Origin: Elysia crispata
Lineage: Eukaryota; Mollusca; Gastropoda; Plakobranchidae
Direction of reading: 5' to 3'
Length of the DNA stretch: 64,000 nucleotides
NCBI GenBank assembly: GCA_033675545.1
Contig: JAWDGP010008107.1
Coordinates: 166,001 to 230,000 of the forward strand
Under the pieces are notes generated by a model. The model did not search any database. It saw nothing but the letters and a program-made list of their open reading frames with translations, and had not been told where the DNA came from. Made by a program: the position numbers and the translations under genes. Of the stretch, positions 25,867 through 39,655 are shown piece after piece. Numbering within the stretch: position 1 is the first letter of the stretch; every line of letters begins with the position of its first letter.

Positions 25867-25915
25867 CCAAAAAATAAAAAAAAAAAAAAAAAGAAAGAAA
25901 GAAAGAAAAAAAAAG
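25867..25915. repeat. A-rich/GAAA tract
   Basis: A18-like run followed by (GAAA)n and A-rich sequence. It could be a retroposon tail, but no body was identified. Confidence 0.7.
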
Positions 25916-26166
25916 TAATATTAACAATAGAAAGAAAAAATGGATAAGTATGATAGAAGACCACGCTGATTTTGCTACCCCGAAACTCACTTACATAATG
26001 ATACAATATTTAGCTCCTCCCCTCCCCCTCTTTGTGCCACCTATCCCCCTCCATTTCCCACCCAAGAGAATCCACAGAAGGAAAATTGGCCCCGGTTTAG
26101 CTCCGCAACAGAACTCGTGGCCCTAACCAGATCCTTGTAGCCCATCAGTATGCAGAAACACTGCAG

Positions 26167-26168
<2 letters not shown>

Positions 26169-26257
<89 letters not shown>
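26169..26257. repeat. (GA)n microsatellite
   Basis: About 88 bp of perfect GA. On the minus strand the CT tract is followed by CTGCAG and a 39-codon open stretch, an acceptor-like arrangement that I could not confirm as an exon. Confidence 0.95.
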
Positions 26258-26260
<3 letters not shown>

Positions 26261-26700
26261 AACTAGGGGCAAGGGAAACTTCAGGCCTATTAACATAACT
26301 GGAAAATATACGCTGACTGTGTATTATTTGCCAACCGATGACTTTGAGTGCAAAACTCCTTGGAATTAACACAACAGTAAAGAGCCGGCGGTAGGAGTCT
26401 TGCCCCAAGGCTGTATAAACGCAACGATCTATGATGTTCACCAGCTTGTTACAGCCATAGTGTGTAAATAGTAAGTAGACAAGTATACACACATACACAC
26501 ACACATACATAGACACAGACAATTGAAAGTCCTGTAGTTAAGGTGTAGTCAGTAAGCCATCATGTACCATCTACTAATCTCGGTCTAATATGCTGGGTCC
26601 AATCTTACAGGGTATTAAGGTTTGTAGAGTTGGGCGGTTGGAATGGATGAGGGAATCAGAAAAGAATTTGATAATGATAAATATTTTGGTTAATATTGCG

Positions 26701-26753
26701 ATAGACAGAGAGAGAGAGACAGAGACAAAGACAGAGAGACAGAGATAGAGGGG

Positions 26754-26809
<56 letters not shown>

Positions 26810-26905
26810 GAGACAAAGACAGAGACAAAGACAGAGAAACAGAGAGGGAGGGAGAAAGATAGACAGACAGACAGACAGAGAGACAGAGACAAACAGACAG
26901 GCAGA
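26701..26905. repeat. GA/GACA purine-rich microsatellite
   Basis: Mixed GAGA and GACAGA units, minus strand Ser/Leu/Cys artefact frames. Confidence 0.92.
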
Positions 26906-27259
26906 CAAAGAAATAAAAAAAATATAGAGAAAGAGTCTGGAAATAAAAATGACCAAGTTTTCAAAAGGAAATTTTGAGTAAATTTCGGTAGAAATGAGCC
27001 CAGTACTTCTACATTCCATGCCTGAATGTCCAAATTACCTCTGATTATAACGATTGGTCATGCTTGGGACAAGCCACTGTGTTTTCATACCAGAGAGCTT
27101 GATTTAAACGGTGATCTTGTGTAGCTCATCACGTTGGCAATGTGATCCCAGGGCATTAAATACCACCTCAGACGATCAGCTAAAAGAGTGAGACCCCTAC
27201 CGTCTATCTACGCAGTGTCTTGGTAGAGCACCGCATCAGATATTCCTTTCAGATCTACG

Positions 27260-27774
27260 GACATGTTCTCTATCTGATGGTCACCGATATCGGCCATGCG
27301 ACACAGCGCTGGATAGACTGGCAAGTTCAAGATGGTATTCAAACCCAAACACTTTAGGACGGGCACGTTCTCTATCTGATGGTCACCGATATCAGCCATG
27401 CGACACAGCGCTGGATAGACTGGCAAGTTCAAGATGGTATTCAAACCCAAACACTTTAGGACGGGCACGTTCTCTATCTGATGGTCACCGATATCAGCCA
27501 TGCGACACAGCGCTGGATAGACTGGCAAGTTCAAGACGGTATTCGAACCCAAACACTTTAGGACAGGCACGTTCTCTATCTGATGGTCACCGATATCGGC
27601 CATGCGACACAGCGCTGGATAGACTGGCAAGTTCAAGACGGTATTCGAACCCAAACACTTTAGGACGGGCACGTTCTCTATCTGATGGTCACCGATATCG
27701 GCCATGCGACACAGCGCTGGATAGACTGGCAAGTTCAAGACGGTATTCGAACCCAAACACTTTAGGACGGGCAA
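27260..27774. repeat. 102-bp satellite, five highly similar units
   Basis: The boundary GTTC recurs at 27265, 27367, 27469, 27571, 27673 and 27775, exactly 102 bp each time. Since 102 is 34 codons, a 190-codon minus-strand frame runs through the array with the repeat NLPVYPALCRMADIGDHQIE. Some units carry GGTTCGAATAC on the minus strand, close to a Pol III B box. The neighbouring diverged units break the frame, so I treat this as noncoding satellite. Confidence 0.93.
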
Positions 27775-28140
27775 GTTCACTACCTGATGACCACCTATAT
27801 CGCCTACTGCGACAGCGCTTGATAGTCCGCTAGATTTAGGACGCTGCTCGAACTTGGACTCTAACGGACGGGCCAGTTCACTACCTAATGGCCACCTATA
27901 TCGCCGGACACAGCTCCGGATAGACCGCTAGATTTAGGACGTTTTTCGAACTTGGACTCTAACGGACGGGCAAGTTCTCTACCTCATTGCCACCTATATC
28001 GCCGGACACAGCTCTGGATAGACTGCTAGATTTAGGACGTTGATCAAACTTGGACTCTAACGGACGGGCAAGTTTTCTACCTCATGGCCACCTATATCGC
28101 CGGACACAGCTCTGGATAGACCGCTAGATTTAGGACGCTG
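27775..28140. repeat. Diverged tier of the 102-bp satellite, about four units of 98-101 bp
   Basis: Related units start near 27775, 27876, 27974 and 28072 with spacings 101, 98 and 98 bp. They share CCACCTATATCGCC and CTAGATTTAGGACG segments. They are clearly diverged from the homogeneous 102-bp tier and from its reading frame. Confidence 0.88.
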
Positions 28141-28149
28141 TTCGATCCC

Positions 28150-29330
28150 CTCACACTGTCGGACAGTGGTCACCTTGTCACCTGTCCCCCACCAGGCCCA
28201 AATATTCGGTTAGAATATTCCCAACTCTACGACCAAAGGGTCTAAATCAGTTTCAAAACGACCCCGTTCCCGGCGCCAGGCAAGTGCCCCACCTTCTGCA
28301 CCACTTGCATCACACGTGACATCCTGAAGTAGCGGCGGCGATCTGAAAGTGGGGATATCAAATTTGATTTCTCCTCTAGGTGTTGAACAAGTCTCAGAAT
28401 TAAATGCCTCCACCTAGGCTCGATTTAACCATTTGAGGATAAACATGTCCTAATTCAACTTCTTTATTCAGCGTATCCTAAACCTGTGGTTTTGGTCTCT
28501 GCATCCTCTAACATAGCTCAGTCACACTTCAGCGATATGATGCATTATATCTATATGACAGCACTAAAATTGGAAGCAAAAAAAATCAATAGGAGGATTT
28601 TGTCAAACTCATCACAACCTTGAGTGAAGTTGGTCTGTAGACCGAGGTCTGTCCAATCTTTATCTGTAGACCATTAAAGGTTTGAAATATAAATTCAAGA
28701 TATGAAAAACAGGTCATACCGAGGCCTGAAATACCAAGAACGAAACCAGATCCCGCCAAAAATTTATACAGGAACATTGACATCTAATCTGATACTTAAA
28801 CGAGTCCGTCTAAATAACACATGGATAAAAAATTTGAAAAAAAAAACCAAACCAATCAAATGAAATAAGAAGGTATTTCAGGTTTGACCTTGCATGCTAT
28901 GCAACATCTTAAAGTTTTCTTGCGCGCTTGTAAAAGTTTTCTTGCATGTATGCATAGCTGACGAGTCTTGTCTTTTAGAATAGATACAATTTCGTTTTGA
29001 ATTTGCTTAGGTGTAATAATTGGTTTACTTTTTAAATTTTAAGTAATTTTGAATCTTTCGAACTGACGAAATATATGCGTCTTCACGTGTCCTTGACAGT
29101 TGATGTCATCAAGGCAAGACTTCTAAGACTTATACATGTACATATTTTGAGATTTGAACATAGAACTTAGATGGACTCTCACAGCTATAATTGCAGGAAT
29201 ATTTGCAGCATCACCTCCAGCCTGTCAGACCGCCAATTAACATAGCTGGAGGTTTTATGATGGGGTACACAAGAAATTAAAATTTGACAGGTATTTGTAA
29301 TGTCAAGCATTGTTTCTTTCGTTGTCTCAA
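28150..29330. other. Unique DNA, no gene recognised
   Basis: A minus-strand frame at 28210-28413 contains a DASGAEGGA string vaguely like an RNase H motif, but its surroundings do not match a reverse transcriptase polyprotein. No call is made. Confidence 0.4.
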
Positions 29331-29560
29331 GCAAAGTGAGAGATAAAGAAATAAGACAGGTAGATAGAAAGATAAAAAGATAGAGAAGGAGAGAGAGAGA
29401 GAGAAGAGGGGGGTTAGGAGAGAGTAAACTAGAGAAAGAGAGAGAAAGGGGAATAGAGATCAAGGGAGAGAGAAATGGGAGGGGGGTAGAGGAGAGAGAG
29501 AGAAAGAGAGAAAGAGATAGAGAGAGAGAGAGTGAGAGAGAGAGAGAGTGGGGGAGATTA
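29330..29560. repeat. Imperfect purine (GA)n tract
   Basis: GAGAGA interrupted by GGGG, TAG and AAAG over 230 bp. Confidence 0.88.
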
Positions 29561-30175
29561 AGAAAGCTAGAGCTAGAAAAACAAAGGGGTAGGGGGAATA
29601 GAGAAACTCTCAATGATTCCATGGTTTTTTCCCCTTGTGAAAATTTCAAGGGTGTTGTATTTTATAAATGACTCCCATTTTATAAGGAAATGACCAATCA
29701 AGTCATGTAACCTCTCATTTTGTTCAGAAATGAATGCAGATTTAAGTTTTGGGTATTTTTTTTTTTGTAATTTCCGTATGTTTATTTAGAAAATAGCATT
29801 TTATAATCAGAAAAATTTAAAAATTCAATCCGCAAAAAAACTTTCATTCCCAAACTTAAAGAAGGAAAAAATTCAATTTTGGATAAAAATAGAGACTTTA
29901 TTGATTATAACATTCTTCAACATATGTGGCGTCAACCAAACAGTAAATTTTACAATATATAATATATAGCATGCTTCAAAGCACAAGAATTTATGTAAAA
30001 AAAAGGGGAAAAAACGCAAAAAAAAAAAAAAAGATCTCTTAGTATCATAGCAGATAAAAACATGATTTAAATTACTTTGAAAAGTCAAAGTACGTCCTTG
30101 ATTTAAGGCAATAGTGTTTACTTATCCAGGAAAATTGTTTTTTAGGAGAAAAGAAATTTGAATAAAATAAAAAAG
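29561..30175. other. AT-rich unique DNA
   Basis: AT-rich with a T12 run near 29757 and an A14 run near 30019. No gene recognised. Confidence 0.45.
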
Positions 30176-31120
30176 TGGACATTGATGGGAAGAGTTGGAT
30201 ATAGATGGATGGACAGGATGTAGGCAGGAATGGGAAGAGTATGAGATAGGTGGATGGACAGGATGTAGGCAGGAATGGGAAGAGTATGAGATAGGTGGAT
30301 GGACAGGATGTAGGCAGGAATGGGAAGAGTATGAGATAGGTTGATGGACAGGATGTAGGCAGGAATGGGAAGAGTATGAGATAGGTGGATGGACAGGATG
30401 TAGGCAGGAATAGGAAGAGTTTGAGTAGGTGGATGGGCAGATGTAGACAGGAATGGGAAGAGTATGAGATAGGTGGATGGACAGGATGTAGGCAGGAATG
30501 GGAAGAGTATGAGATAGGTGGATGGACAGAATGTAGACAGGAATGGGAAGAGTATGAGATAGGTGGATGGACAGGATGTAGGCAGGAATGGGAAGAGTAT
30601 GAGATAGGTTGATGGACAGGATGTAGGCAGGAATGGGAAGAGTATGAGATAGGTGGATGGACAGGATGTAGGCAGGAATGGGAAGAGTATGAGATAGGTG
30701 GATGGACAGGATGTAGGCAGGAATGGGAAGAGTATGAGATAGGTGGATGGACAGAATGTTGACAGGAATGGGAAGAGTATGAGATAGATGGATGGGCAGA
30801 TGTAGACAGGGATGGGAAGACTTTGATATAGGTGGATGGACAGATGTACATAGATATGGTAAGTGTTTGAGATAGATGGATGGTCAGATCTACACAAAGA
30901 CGGGTAGAGTATGAGATAGATGGATGGACAGATGTACGCAGAGATGGGAAGAGTTTGAGATAGATAGATAGACAGAAAGTAGACAGGGTTGGAAAGAGTT
31001 TGACATAGATGGATGGATAGAATGTAGACAGGAATGGGAAGAATTTGATTTAGATAGATGGAGAGAATGTAGACAGGGATGGGAAGAGTTTGAGATAGAT
31101 GGATGGACAGAATGTAGACA
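30176..31120. repeat. 45-bp minisatellite, about 20 copies
   Basis: GTGGATGGACAGGATGTAGG plus CAGGAATGGGAAGAGTATGAGATAG repeats at 45-bp spacing (for example 30249 to 30294). Between 30880 and 31120 units are more diverged. Long minus-strand frames (Cys-Pro-Ser-Ile-Tyr-Leu) are repeat artefacts. Confidence 0.95.
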
Positions 31121-31610
31121 AGGATGAGAAGAGTGAGATAAATAGATGGACAGAACGTAGACAAGGATGAGAAGAGTGAGATAAATAGATGGACAGAACG
31201 TAGACAAGGATGAGAAGAGTGAGATAAATAGATGGACAAAACGTAGACAAGGATGTGAAGAGTGAGATAAATAGATGGACAGAACGTAGACAAGGATGAG
31301 AAGAGTGAGATAAATAGATGGACAAAACGTAGACAAGGATGTGAAGAGTGAGATAAATAGATGGACAGAACGTAGACAAGGATGAGAAGAGTGAGATAAA
31401 TAGATGGACAGAACGTAGACAAGGATGAGAAGAGTGAGATAAATAGATGGACAGAACGTAGACAAGGATGAGAAGAGTGAGATAAATAGATGGACAGAAC
31501 GTAGACAAGGATGAGAAGAGTGAGATAAATAGATGGAAAGAACGTAGACAAGGATGTGAAGAGTGAGATAAATAGATGGACAGAACGTAGACAAGGATGA
31601 GAAGAGTTTG
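31121..31610. repeat. 43-bp minisatellite, about 11 copies, variant of the 45-bp unit
   Basis: The AATAGATGG motif recurs at 43-bp spacing (31141, 31184). The unit equals the 45-bp unit minus TA in AAGAGTATGAG. At 43 bp the frame rotates each unit, yet all three minus-strand frames stay open, explaining overlapping frames of up to 469 codons. Confidence 0.95.
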
Positions 31611-31990
31611 AGCCAACTGGGGCCGATGATGTGAAGTAAAGAGAAGAAAATCGATAGAAGGCGTAACGTTATACTTGAGCCAAGAGAGACAACCCAGGCA
31701 CGCCGGTCTTAATCGATCTGGAGGGGGTGAAAAGGCTGGTTCGTGGGGAAGGAGGAGCTGCTGTGGGGGGGGGGGGGGGGAGAGAGAGTCGGTATACATA
31801 ACACGAAAGGAGGGGGGAGGGGGGCTGAAATAATGATTGATAAGGCGTGCAGAGGAAGGTGAAGAGGAAGAGAAGGAAAGGAGAATGGTTCTAGAGTTCA
31901 GAGGTAAGATGAAACATCCCCAGTATATTCATGGTCGGGATGAGATAGATAGGACAGAGATAGTCTTGGGAGGATACAGGGAAGGTGGAG
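31611..31990. other. Unique DNA with G16 run at 31765-31780
   Basis: The G run is followed directly by AGAGAGAG. No gene recognised. Confidence 0.6.
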
Positions 31991-31991
31991 T

Positions 31992-32006
31992 GGGGGGGGG
32001 GAGAAA

Positions 32007-32086
<80 letters not shown>

Positions 32087-32130
32087 GAGAGAGAAACAGA
32101 CTGACAGACAGAGACAGAGAGACAGAGAGA
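31992..32130. repeat. G10 run followed by (GA)n/(GACA)n
   Basis: G10 (31992-32001), then GAAAGAGG, then GA about 32010-32080, then GACAGA variants. Confidence 0.93.
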
Positions 32131-32134
32131 TATG

Positions 32135-33110
32135 TAGCCAAGGGATGGAGAAAGAATGAAGTAACCATATTTCTATTATTATTGCACTGTTTCCATAAAT
32201 AGATCGCCCATCACTAAGCCTCTATACATCACGCTATACGCAGGCACGGTAGAGCCGAGTAGGTTAAAACCAATACTCACGCAACAAAAACCAGCATGCG
32301 CGAAGATGCTGCTTCACATCTTGTCTGTAATCGATGCTCGGCGGATCATAACTAGGAATATCACTACGGTATGATCTCTAACATAGTAACAGGTGTGTAA
32401 ATAAACGCTGCTCAACTTTCACAGGCGTGTACCAACAGTTACTCATTATCAACACACAGATGTTCCGAGAGGATCATATTACGTTACGTTACTTCATCAT
32501 GTTGAAACACGATAAACAATATCAAATTTTGCAGTAATGTCGATTCGCACCAGGATCAATTATTAACTCCCCCCCCCCCTCTCTTTTCCCCCACCCCACT
32601 TACACACATATACATAGAAATTGATCATGTGACAGGAGAAAGTTAGCAGTGGAAGTTATCAACTAGATATTCTACTGGTGGCAGATGTAGACCATAATAA
32701 CACCAGAAATTCCCGCTTACATTGCGGGAAATCAGCCAAACTCATACTTGCCTTATCTACTCAAAATCCATCACAGTCAATCTTATTAGAAGACAATGGA
32801 ACCCCTAAGAAAAGTGCCTAAAGAGCACCACCTTGCGGGAATTCTAACTTTCGCATTTGCTTTAACCCACATGAAATTAAATGTCTATAAGGATCTATAA
32901 ATAACTTTGGATTTAATAAAATGAATTTACTTGTTATTTGTAGTTATAACCACTTAGCTTGTAAAACCATATTAATGATTCTTCAGAATTCTCTACTTCA
33001 CAAAAGACAACCAAATTTTGTGGTACAATGAGGGTGGAGGATTTAATATATACATACATGTGGAGAAATAATGAAATCTGTAGGCGAAACAATGGTGTAT
33101 GCGGGAGAGG
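32135..33110. other. Unique DNA, no gene recognised
   Basis: Contains two TTGCGGGAA motifs about 110 bp apart (near 32719 and 32833). No supported gene. Confidence 0.4.
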
Positions 33111-33113
33111 GTA

Positions 33114-35390
<2,277 letters not shown>

Positions 35391-35639
35391 TCTATATCTG
35401 GTGATCTAGACCAACTCAGGCACACACACAAACACACACACACAGGCACATACACAGTCAGGCTCGGTCGATGGGAAACGACCGAAAGAAGAAGATCCCC
35501 ACGGCCAGCCGGAAGCTCAACAATAGCGGAAACAAAGAAAGTAAGAGGGAGGGTGGGGAGCTGGGGGGCCGAGGGATGAAAGGAAAAAAAGAAGTGAATA
35601 CGATCGTTGAATATAGGGGTTAAGTGTGAGAGAACTTAA

Positions 35640-35712
<73 letters not shown>

Positions 35713-35807
35713 GGAGAAATAGGCCGTGCATAACAAAAGGAGAGATAAAGTATAGATGCAGAGGAAAGGAGAACAGTCAGAAAGATGGGAGAGCGAGCGA
35801 GAGAGAT

Positions 35808-35852
<45 letters not shown>

Positions 35853-36035
35853 CAACGAGAGAGAGAGAAAGTAAGGGTGAGTCAGAGAAAGGGAGACAGA
35901 AGGACAGAGAGAGAGAGAGAAAGAGAGAGAGAGATATATATATATAGATAGAGAGAGAGAGAATCAACGAGAGAGAGAGAGAAAGTAAGGGTGAGTCAGA
36001 GAAAGGAAGACAGAAGGACAGAGAGAGAGAGAATC

Positions 36036-36094
<59 letters not shown>

Positions 36095-36110
36095 GACAGA
36101 GACAGAGATA
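35640..36110. repeat. Composite GA field with repeated linker block
   Basis: GA runs at about 35646-35710, 35816-35850 and 36042-36090. The block AATCAACGAGAGAGAG plus AAAGTAAGGGTGAGTCAGAG occurs near 35850 and 35962, so GA arrays and linkers were duplicated together. Confidence 0.9.
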
Positions 36111-36433
36111 GAGAGAGCGACAGAGAAATTGGCATATGGTGAGATGGTGACCACAACTTATGAACCGATTGCTGATGTATAGAGAAAACCAACAAAATAT
36201 TTCACTGTGTTCTATGGCTATGCCTTCACAGGCTGTCCAGTGTGAAATGCTGGCGAGGAGGAAGTGATGTTTGCAGCTTCATAATCCTTCCTTCAGAAAC
36301 TGTTTTAGAGACAGGGGTCAGTCCTAGTCACATGGTCAGAAGTTTGGCCCCTCTGACGTCACTATTTTGTCAGCACGGCGGGGCAGATAAGATGAGACTC
36401 CATACCTACATACAGGCCTGGTCAGCATCGCTG

Positions 36434-36552
36434 TGTCGCCCAACTGGTGCGGCTAGACCGCGGCTGTCAGAACGGTTCGAGTCCCGTCCATACCAGAATG
36501 TTCTTGGGGCTTTTTGTCTGTCTTTCGTTTTGCTTGTTACTATCATGCAGCG

Positions 36553-36641
<89 letters not shown>
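36434..36641 (+). mobile_element. tRNA-derived SINE-like fragment ending in (GA)n
   Basis: A B-box consensus GGTTCGAGTCC lies at 36474-36484, preceded by TGGTGCGGCTAGACCG, an A-box-like region. A 3' body leads to TTACTATCATGCAGCGCCAG and then (GA)n from 36554 to 36641. The same 3' anchor precedes another GA array at 38874, suggesting that the microsatellite is the element tail. Confidence 0.5.
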
Positions 36642-36645
<4 letters not shown>

Positions 36646-36852
36646 AGAAATAAAGAAAGCAGTCAAAGCAGTCTTTATTTCTATATTCATTTATGTCTTT
36701 CAGTCAAATGTGCATCTTTCTAAGATCCATTAGAGGCTAGTTTGTTTATGTCCTGTAATAATATGGACTTGATCATGCTTGGCGATACAACTTCTTAGTC
36801 TATTCAAGCCAGCATGAAAGTCACGGTTCTTGAAGCATCTTTTTTTTCGTAG

Positions 36853-36935
36853 ATGTGGATAGCTCAGTTGTTAAGTGCCTGGTCTTGTCTCGGCAAGGCG
36901 ATGGATGCCGCATCGAGGCGCAGGTTCGATCCCTG
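36853..36935 (+). mobile_element. tRNA-derived SINE head
   Basis: A perfect A box TAGCTCAGTTG (36860-36870) and B box GGTTCGATCCC (36923-36933) are 63 bp apart. That is wider than a normal tRNA, and there is no good acceptor stem. This indicates a tRNA-like pseudogene or SINE promoter region rather than a functional tRNA. Confidence 0.55.
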
Positions 36936-37020
36936 TTCTTTCCATTTGTTATTATGTTTTCTCGTCTTTCGTCTTTTTTGTCGGTTTCGAGCTAGATCTA
37001 GGTTTGTGGTTGATTTTTCT

Positions 37021-37042
37021 ATACTAATAGAGAAAGAGAGAC

Positions 37043-37121
<79 letters not shown>

Positions 37122-37164
37122 TAGATAGATAGAGAGAGAGAGAGATACATAGATAGAGAGATAG

Positions 37165-37245
<81 letters not shown>
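37021..37245. repeat. Compound (AT)n-(GA)n-(GATA)n microsatellite
   Basis: AT run 37045-37082, GA run to about 37115, GATA units 37116-37195, then GA to 37244. Confidence 0.94.
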
Positions 37246-37247
<2 letters not shown>

Positions 37248-37399
37248 GTGAGGAATAGTACCAAACAACCCAGAAGAGAGTGAGCTATAGAGAGCGTCAA
37301 TAAAGGATCTGCCGTGTCCAAGTCAGTTGTTACTTGTTTTGAACCCCTCTCCGCGATAGTCCACTAAGGCTCAGGGCGGACAGTCTAGCTCGTGGTCAC

Positions 37400-37625
37400 C
37401 AGAGATTTGACTCTGTTCGGTGCACAGCTCTGGGCAAGCTCAGAGCCAGAAACTTATCGCTATCATAATCTACTGTGTAATTTCTGTAGATGATGGAGTC
37501 TGCAGCAAATATAGCATAGCCCAAGGCGTAAAACAGTGAACCAGGAAATATCACCAAGCATCCAGACAAGATTCTCACATCGCAGGTGAAAGCGACAAAC
37601 AACAACAAACGTGTAATATGAGCAT
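37400..37625 (-). CDS. Candidate exon encoding hydrophobic segments, family not recognised
   Basis: On the minus strand a (CT)n tract is followed by CCCCTTTAG, an excellent splice acceptor. An open stretch of about 75 codons then ends at a GTGACC donor-like site. The frame includes FVAFTCDVRILSG and FYALGYAIFAADSII, consistent with one or two membrane helices followed by an acidic RNYTVDYDSD. Another minus-strand frame is also open here, and the donor is weak, so this is a low-confidence exon. Confidence 0.25.
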
Positions 37626-37632
37626 CTAAAGG

Positions 37633-37633
<1 letters not shown>

Positions 37634-37711
<78 letters not shown>
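37634..37711. repeat. (GA)n microsatellite
   Basis: Perfect GA. Its complement would be the polypyrimidine tract for the candidate exon at 37400-37625. Confidence 0.95.
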
Positions 37712-37714
<3 letters not shown>

Positions 37715-38105
37715 GGATAATTTTTTCTGTCCACTGATGATTGTTACACAGTTCAAACTCTGCAACAAGCCTAGTGTTGAAAATGGGACGAACCAGAGAG
37801 GAAAAAATAACAGAAAGAACAAAACAACAACAACAACAAAAAAAAAATGTGGTTGTAATCGGAAGAGCATGAGGTCACGTGTTGTGCTGTAAGGCAGAGC
37901 TGTAAGACTTTTCTTCTCCTCCTCCTCCTCCTGCTCCCAGCAGAGTCTTCCACTGAGCTGCTCCTAGAGAGTGATGTCGGACAAATCAATGGAGACAAAG
38001 GGGAACAACTCTAACTTCTTCAATACAACTCTGATTGTAGTTCTCTCTCTATATTATATATATTGATTACCCACACCCCTAAGTGGTTTAAGTCTAACTA
38101 GAGGG
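37715..38105. other. Unique DNA with CCT repeat
   Basis: TCC triplets at about 37915-37932 and a CAACAACAA run near 37823. No gene recognised. Confidence 0.45.
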
Positions 38106-38109
38106 GATA

Positions 38110-38360
38110 ACGGTAAAGGTTGGGGGGGGGGAGGGGGAAGGAAGGGAATGCGAGTATAACAGAGGATAAGTACACATTATGCGAAAAGAAAATAGGAGAG
38201 GGAAAGAGAGAAGGACTCAGAGAAGAAGACCCTGAATAGAGGGAAAGAGAGAAGGACTCAGAGAAGAAGACCCTGAATAAAGGGAAAGAGAGAAGAAGGG
38301 AAAGAGACTGACAATGAAAAGACAGATAAAGATTAAGAGGGAGAGAAGAGCATAATAACA
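38110..38360. repeat. Purine-rich tract with 40-bp duplication
   Basis: AGGGAAAGAGAGAAGGACTC plus AGAGAAGAAGACCCTGAATA occurs twice in tandem near 38199 and 38239, with a third partial copy. Confidence 0.88.
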
Positions 38361-38856
38361 ATGCAGAGAAAGAGAGATTTAAAGAGAACGATCTGCGATT
38401 CTAAAACCAGCAAGAAATTTTAGTAATCAAGATAATAAGAATAAACAAATACCAAAGTTTTGTTTAAACGTTTAAATCCATTAACACTATTGATAGTTGG
38501 CCCATGGATGGTGGACAAAGGATGGGGGTCTAAAAATTTTATTTACTCTCTAACCAGCCTCCGTCAGGCAGTACACCGATGAAGGAACCAGGTCATCGAA
38601 CTCATAAACAAAAGACCAGACTGTCTGAGATTCTTCAGGCGTGGGTTCTCTACCTGGACCACAAGTCACTGGTTGATTCCTGTGTGTTTTACCGCCAGCT
38701 GAGGTTCCAGTAACCATATCGATGCTAACCGATCCGGCAGTATTCGGTTATCGAGAAAATAATAATCGTAATGATAAATACTAAAATCGCTTATATCAAT
38801 TCTCATGAATGAGTGGTCACTCTGGTATGGACTCAGCAAATCAAAGAGAGAAAAAC

Positions 38857-38872
38857 TTACTATCATACAGCG

Positions 38873-38945
<73 letters not shown>

Positions 38946-39027
38946 AAGAGAAAGAAAGAGAGAAGAGAATGAGATAGATAAGAGAGAGAGAGAGAAGGAA
39001 AAGAGAACAGAAAGAAAGAGACAGGAG

Positions 39028-39105
<78 letters not shown>
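38857..39105. repeat. Shared anchor plus paired (GA)n arrays
   Basis: TTACTATCATACAGCGCCAG (38857-38876) precedes GA 38874-38940, an AGAAAGAG linker, and GA 39031-39104. The anchor matches 36537-36556 at all but one position. Confidence 0.9.
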
Positions 39106-39109
<4 letters not shown>

Positions 39110-39166
39110 ACAAATAGACAGAATAGAAGATCTAAGACCAGCTGTAATGTTGACACCTCAAAACGG

Positions 39167-39230
39167 CGGTGGTCTAACGATGTAGCACTCGCTATAAAGA
39201 GAAAATCCACCCAGGGTTCAAGCCTTGTCA
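39167..39230 (+). mobile_element. tRNA-like SINE head with normal A-B spacing
   Basis: A-box-like TGGTCTAACGA (39170-39180) and B-box-like GGTTCAAGCCT (39215-39225) are 45 bp apart, the spacing of a real tRNA. Stems are not convincing, so I call it a tRNA-derived relic. Confidence 0.45.
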
Positions 39231-39575
39231 TCATTATGTCTAAAAATGACTTGTGTGCCTCAGTACGTATTGTCAAAACTTGTTTTCTTTTTAATCTCAA
39301 CAAAAGCGAAATAAGTCAGGAGCTTTGTCAAGCTGAGTGGATGATCTGAGAAAGAGAGTGAATTAGGTAAAAACCAAGGCCGGGCATCAAACTACATGGG
39401 CAAAGTTTATTCAGAGATATGAAGACATAGCAACACATGCCGCTAGCCATGGTCAACGTTGGAACAGCAAAGTAATGAATGCCATTAACAGTTTTGAGTT
39501 TTAGGTGAATGTTCAAAAACTTTGCCACCTATGCAAAATAATAAAAGCACAAATAAAATATTGAATGTTAATGTA

Positions 39576-39655
39576 CCACGAGCACTGGTGGCTGTGGAGT
39601 TAGAGCATCCACCCTGATATGTACAGGGACTTCTTCGCTGGTTCGAGTCCCAAAT
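39576..39655 (+). mobile_element. tRNA-derived SINE head, family A
   Basis: GGTGGCTGTGGAGTTAGAGC is followed by CCACCCTGATATGTACAGGG and a perfect B box GGTTCGAGTCC (39640-39650). The same order, with substitutions, forms the 67-bp repeat at 51720-52256, so this is the single-copy form of that unit. Confidence 0.6.

Noticed and set aside
27208-27780. 190-codon repeat protein (possible leucine-rich repeat)
   Set aside because: The 34-residue period does not match LRR spacing, and the related neighbouring units have frame-breaking 98-101-bp lengths.
27775-27810. Hammerhead ribozyme core (CTGATGA) in the diverged satellite units
   Set aside because: No GAAA core or flanking stems; the motif occurs in only one unit.
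28210-28413. RNase H-like DASG motif on the minus strand
   Set aside because: Only one short match; no reverse transcriptase, integrase or other RNase H motifs nearby.
30142-31551. 469-codon minus-strand open frame
   Set aside because: It lies entirely within the 45/43-bp minisatellite. The unit has no stop in any minus frame, and overlapping frames are equally long, so the open frame is a by-product of the repeat.
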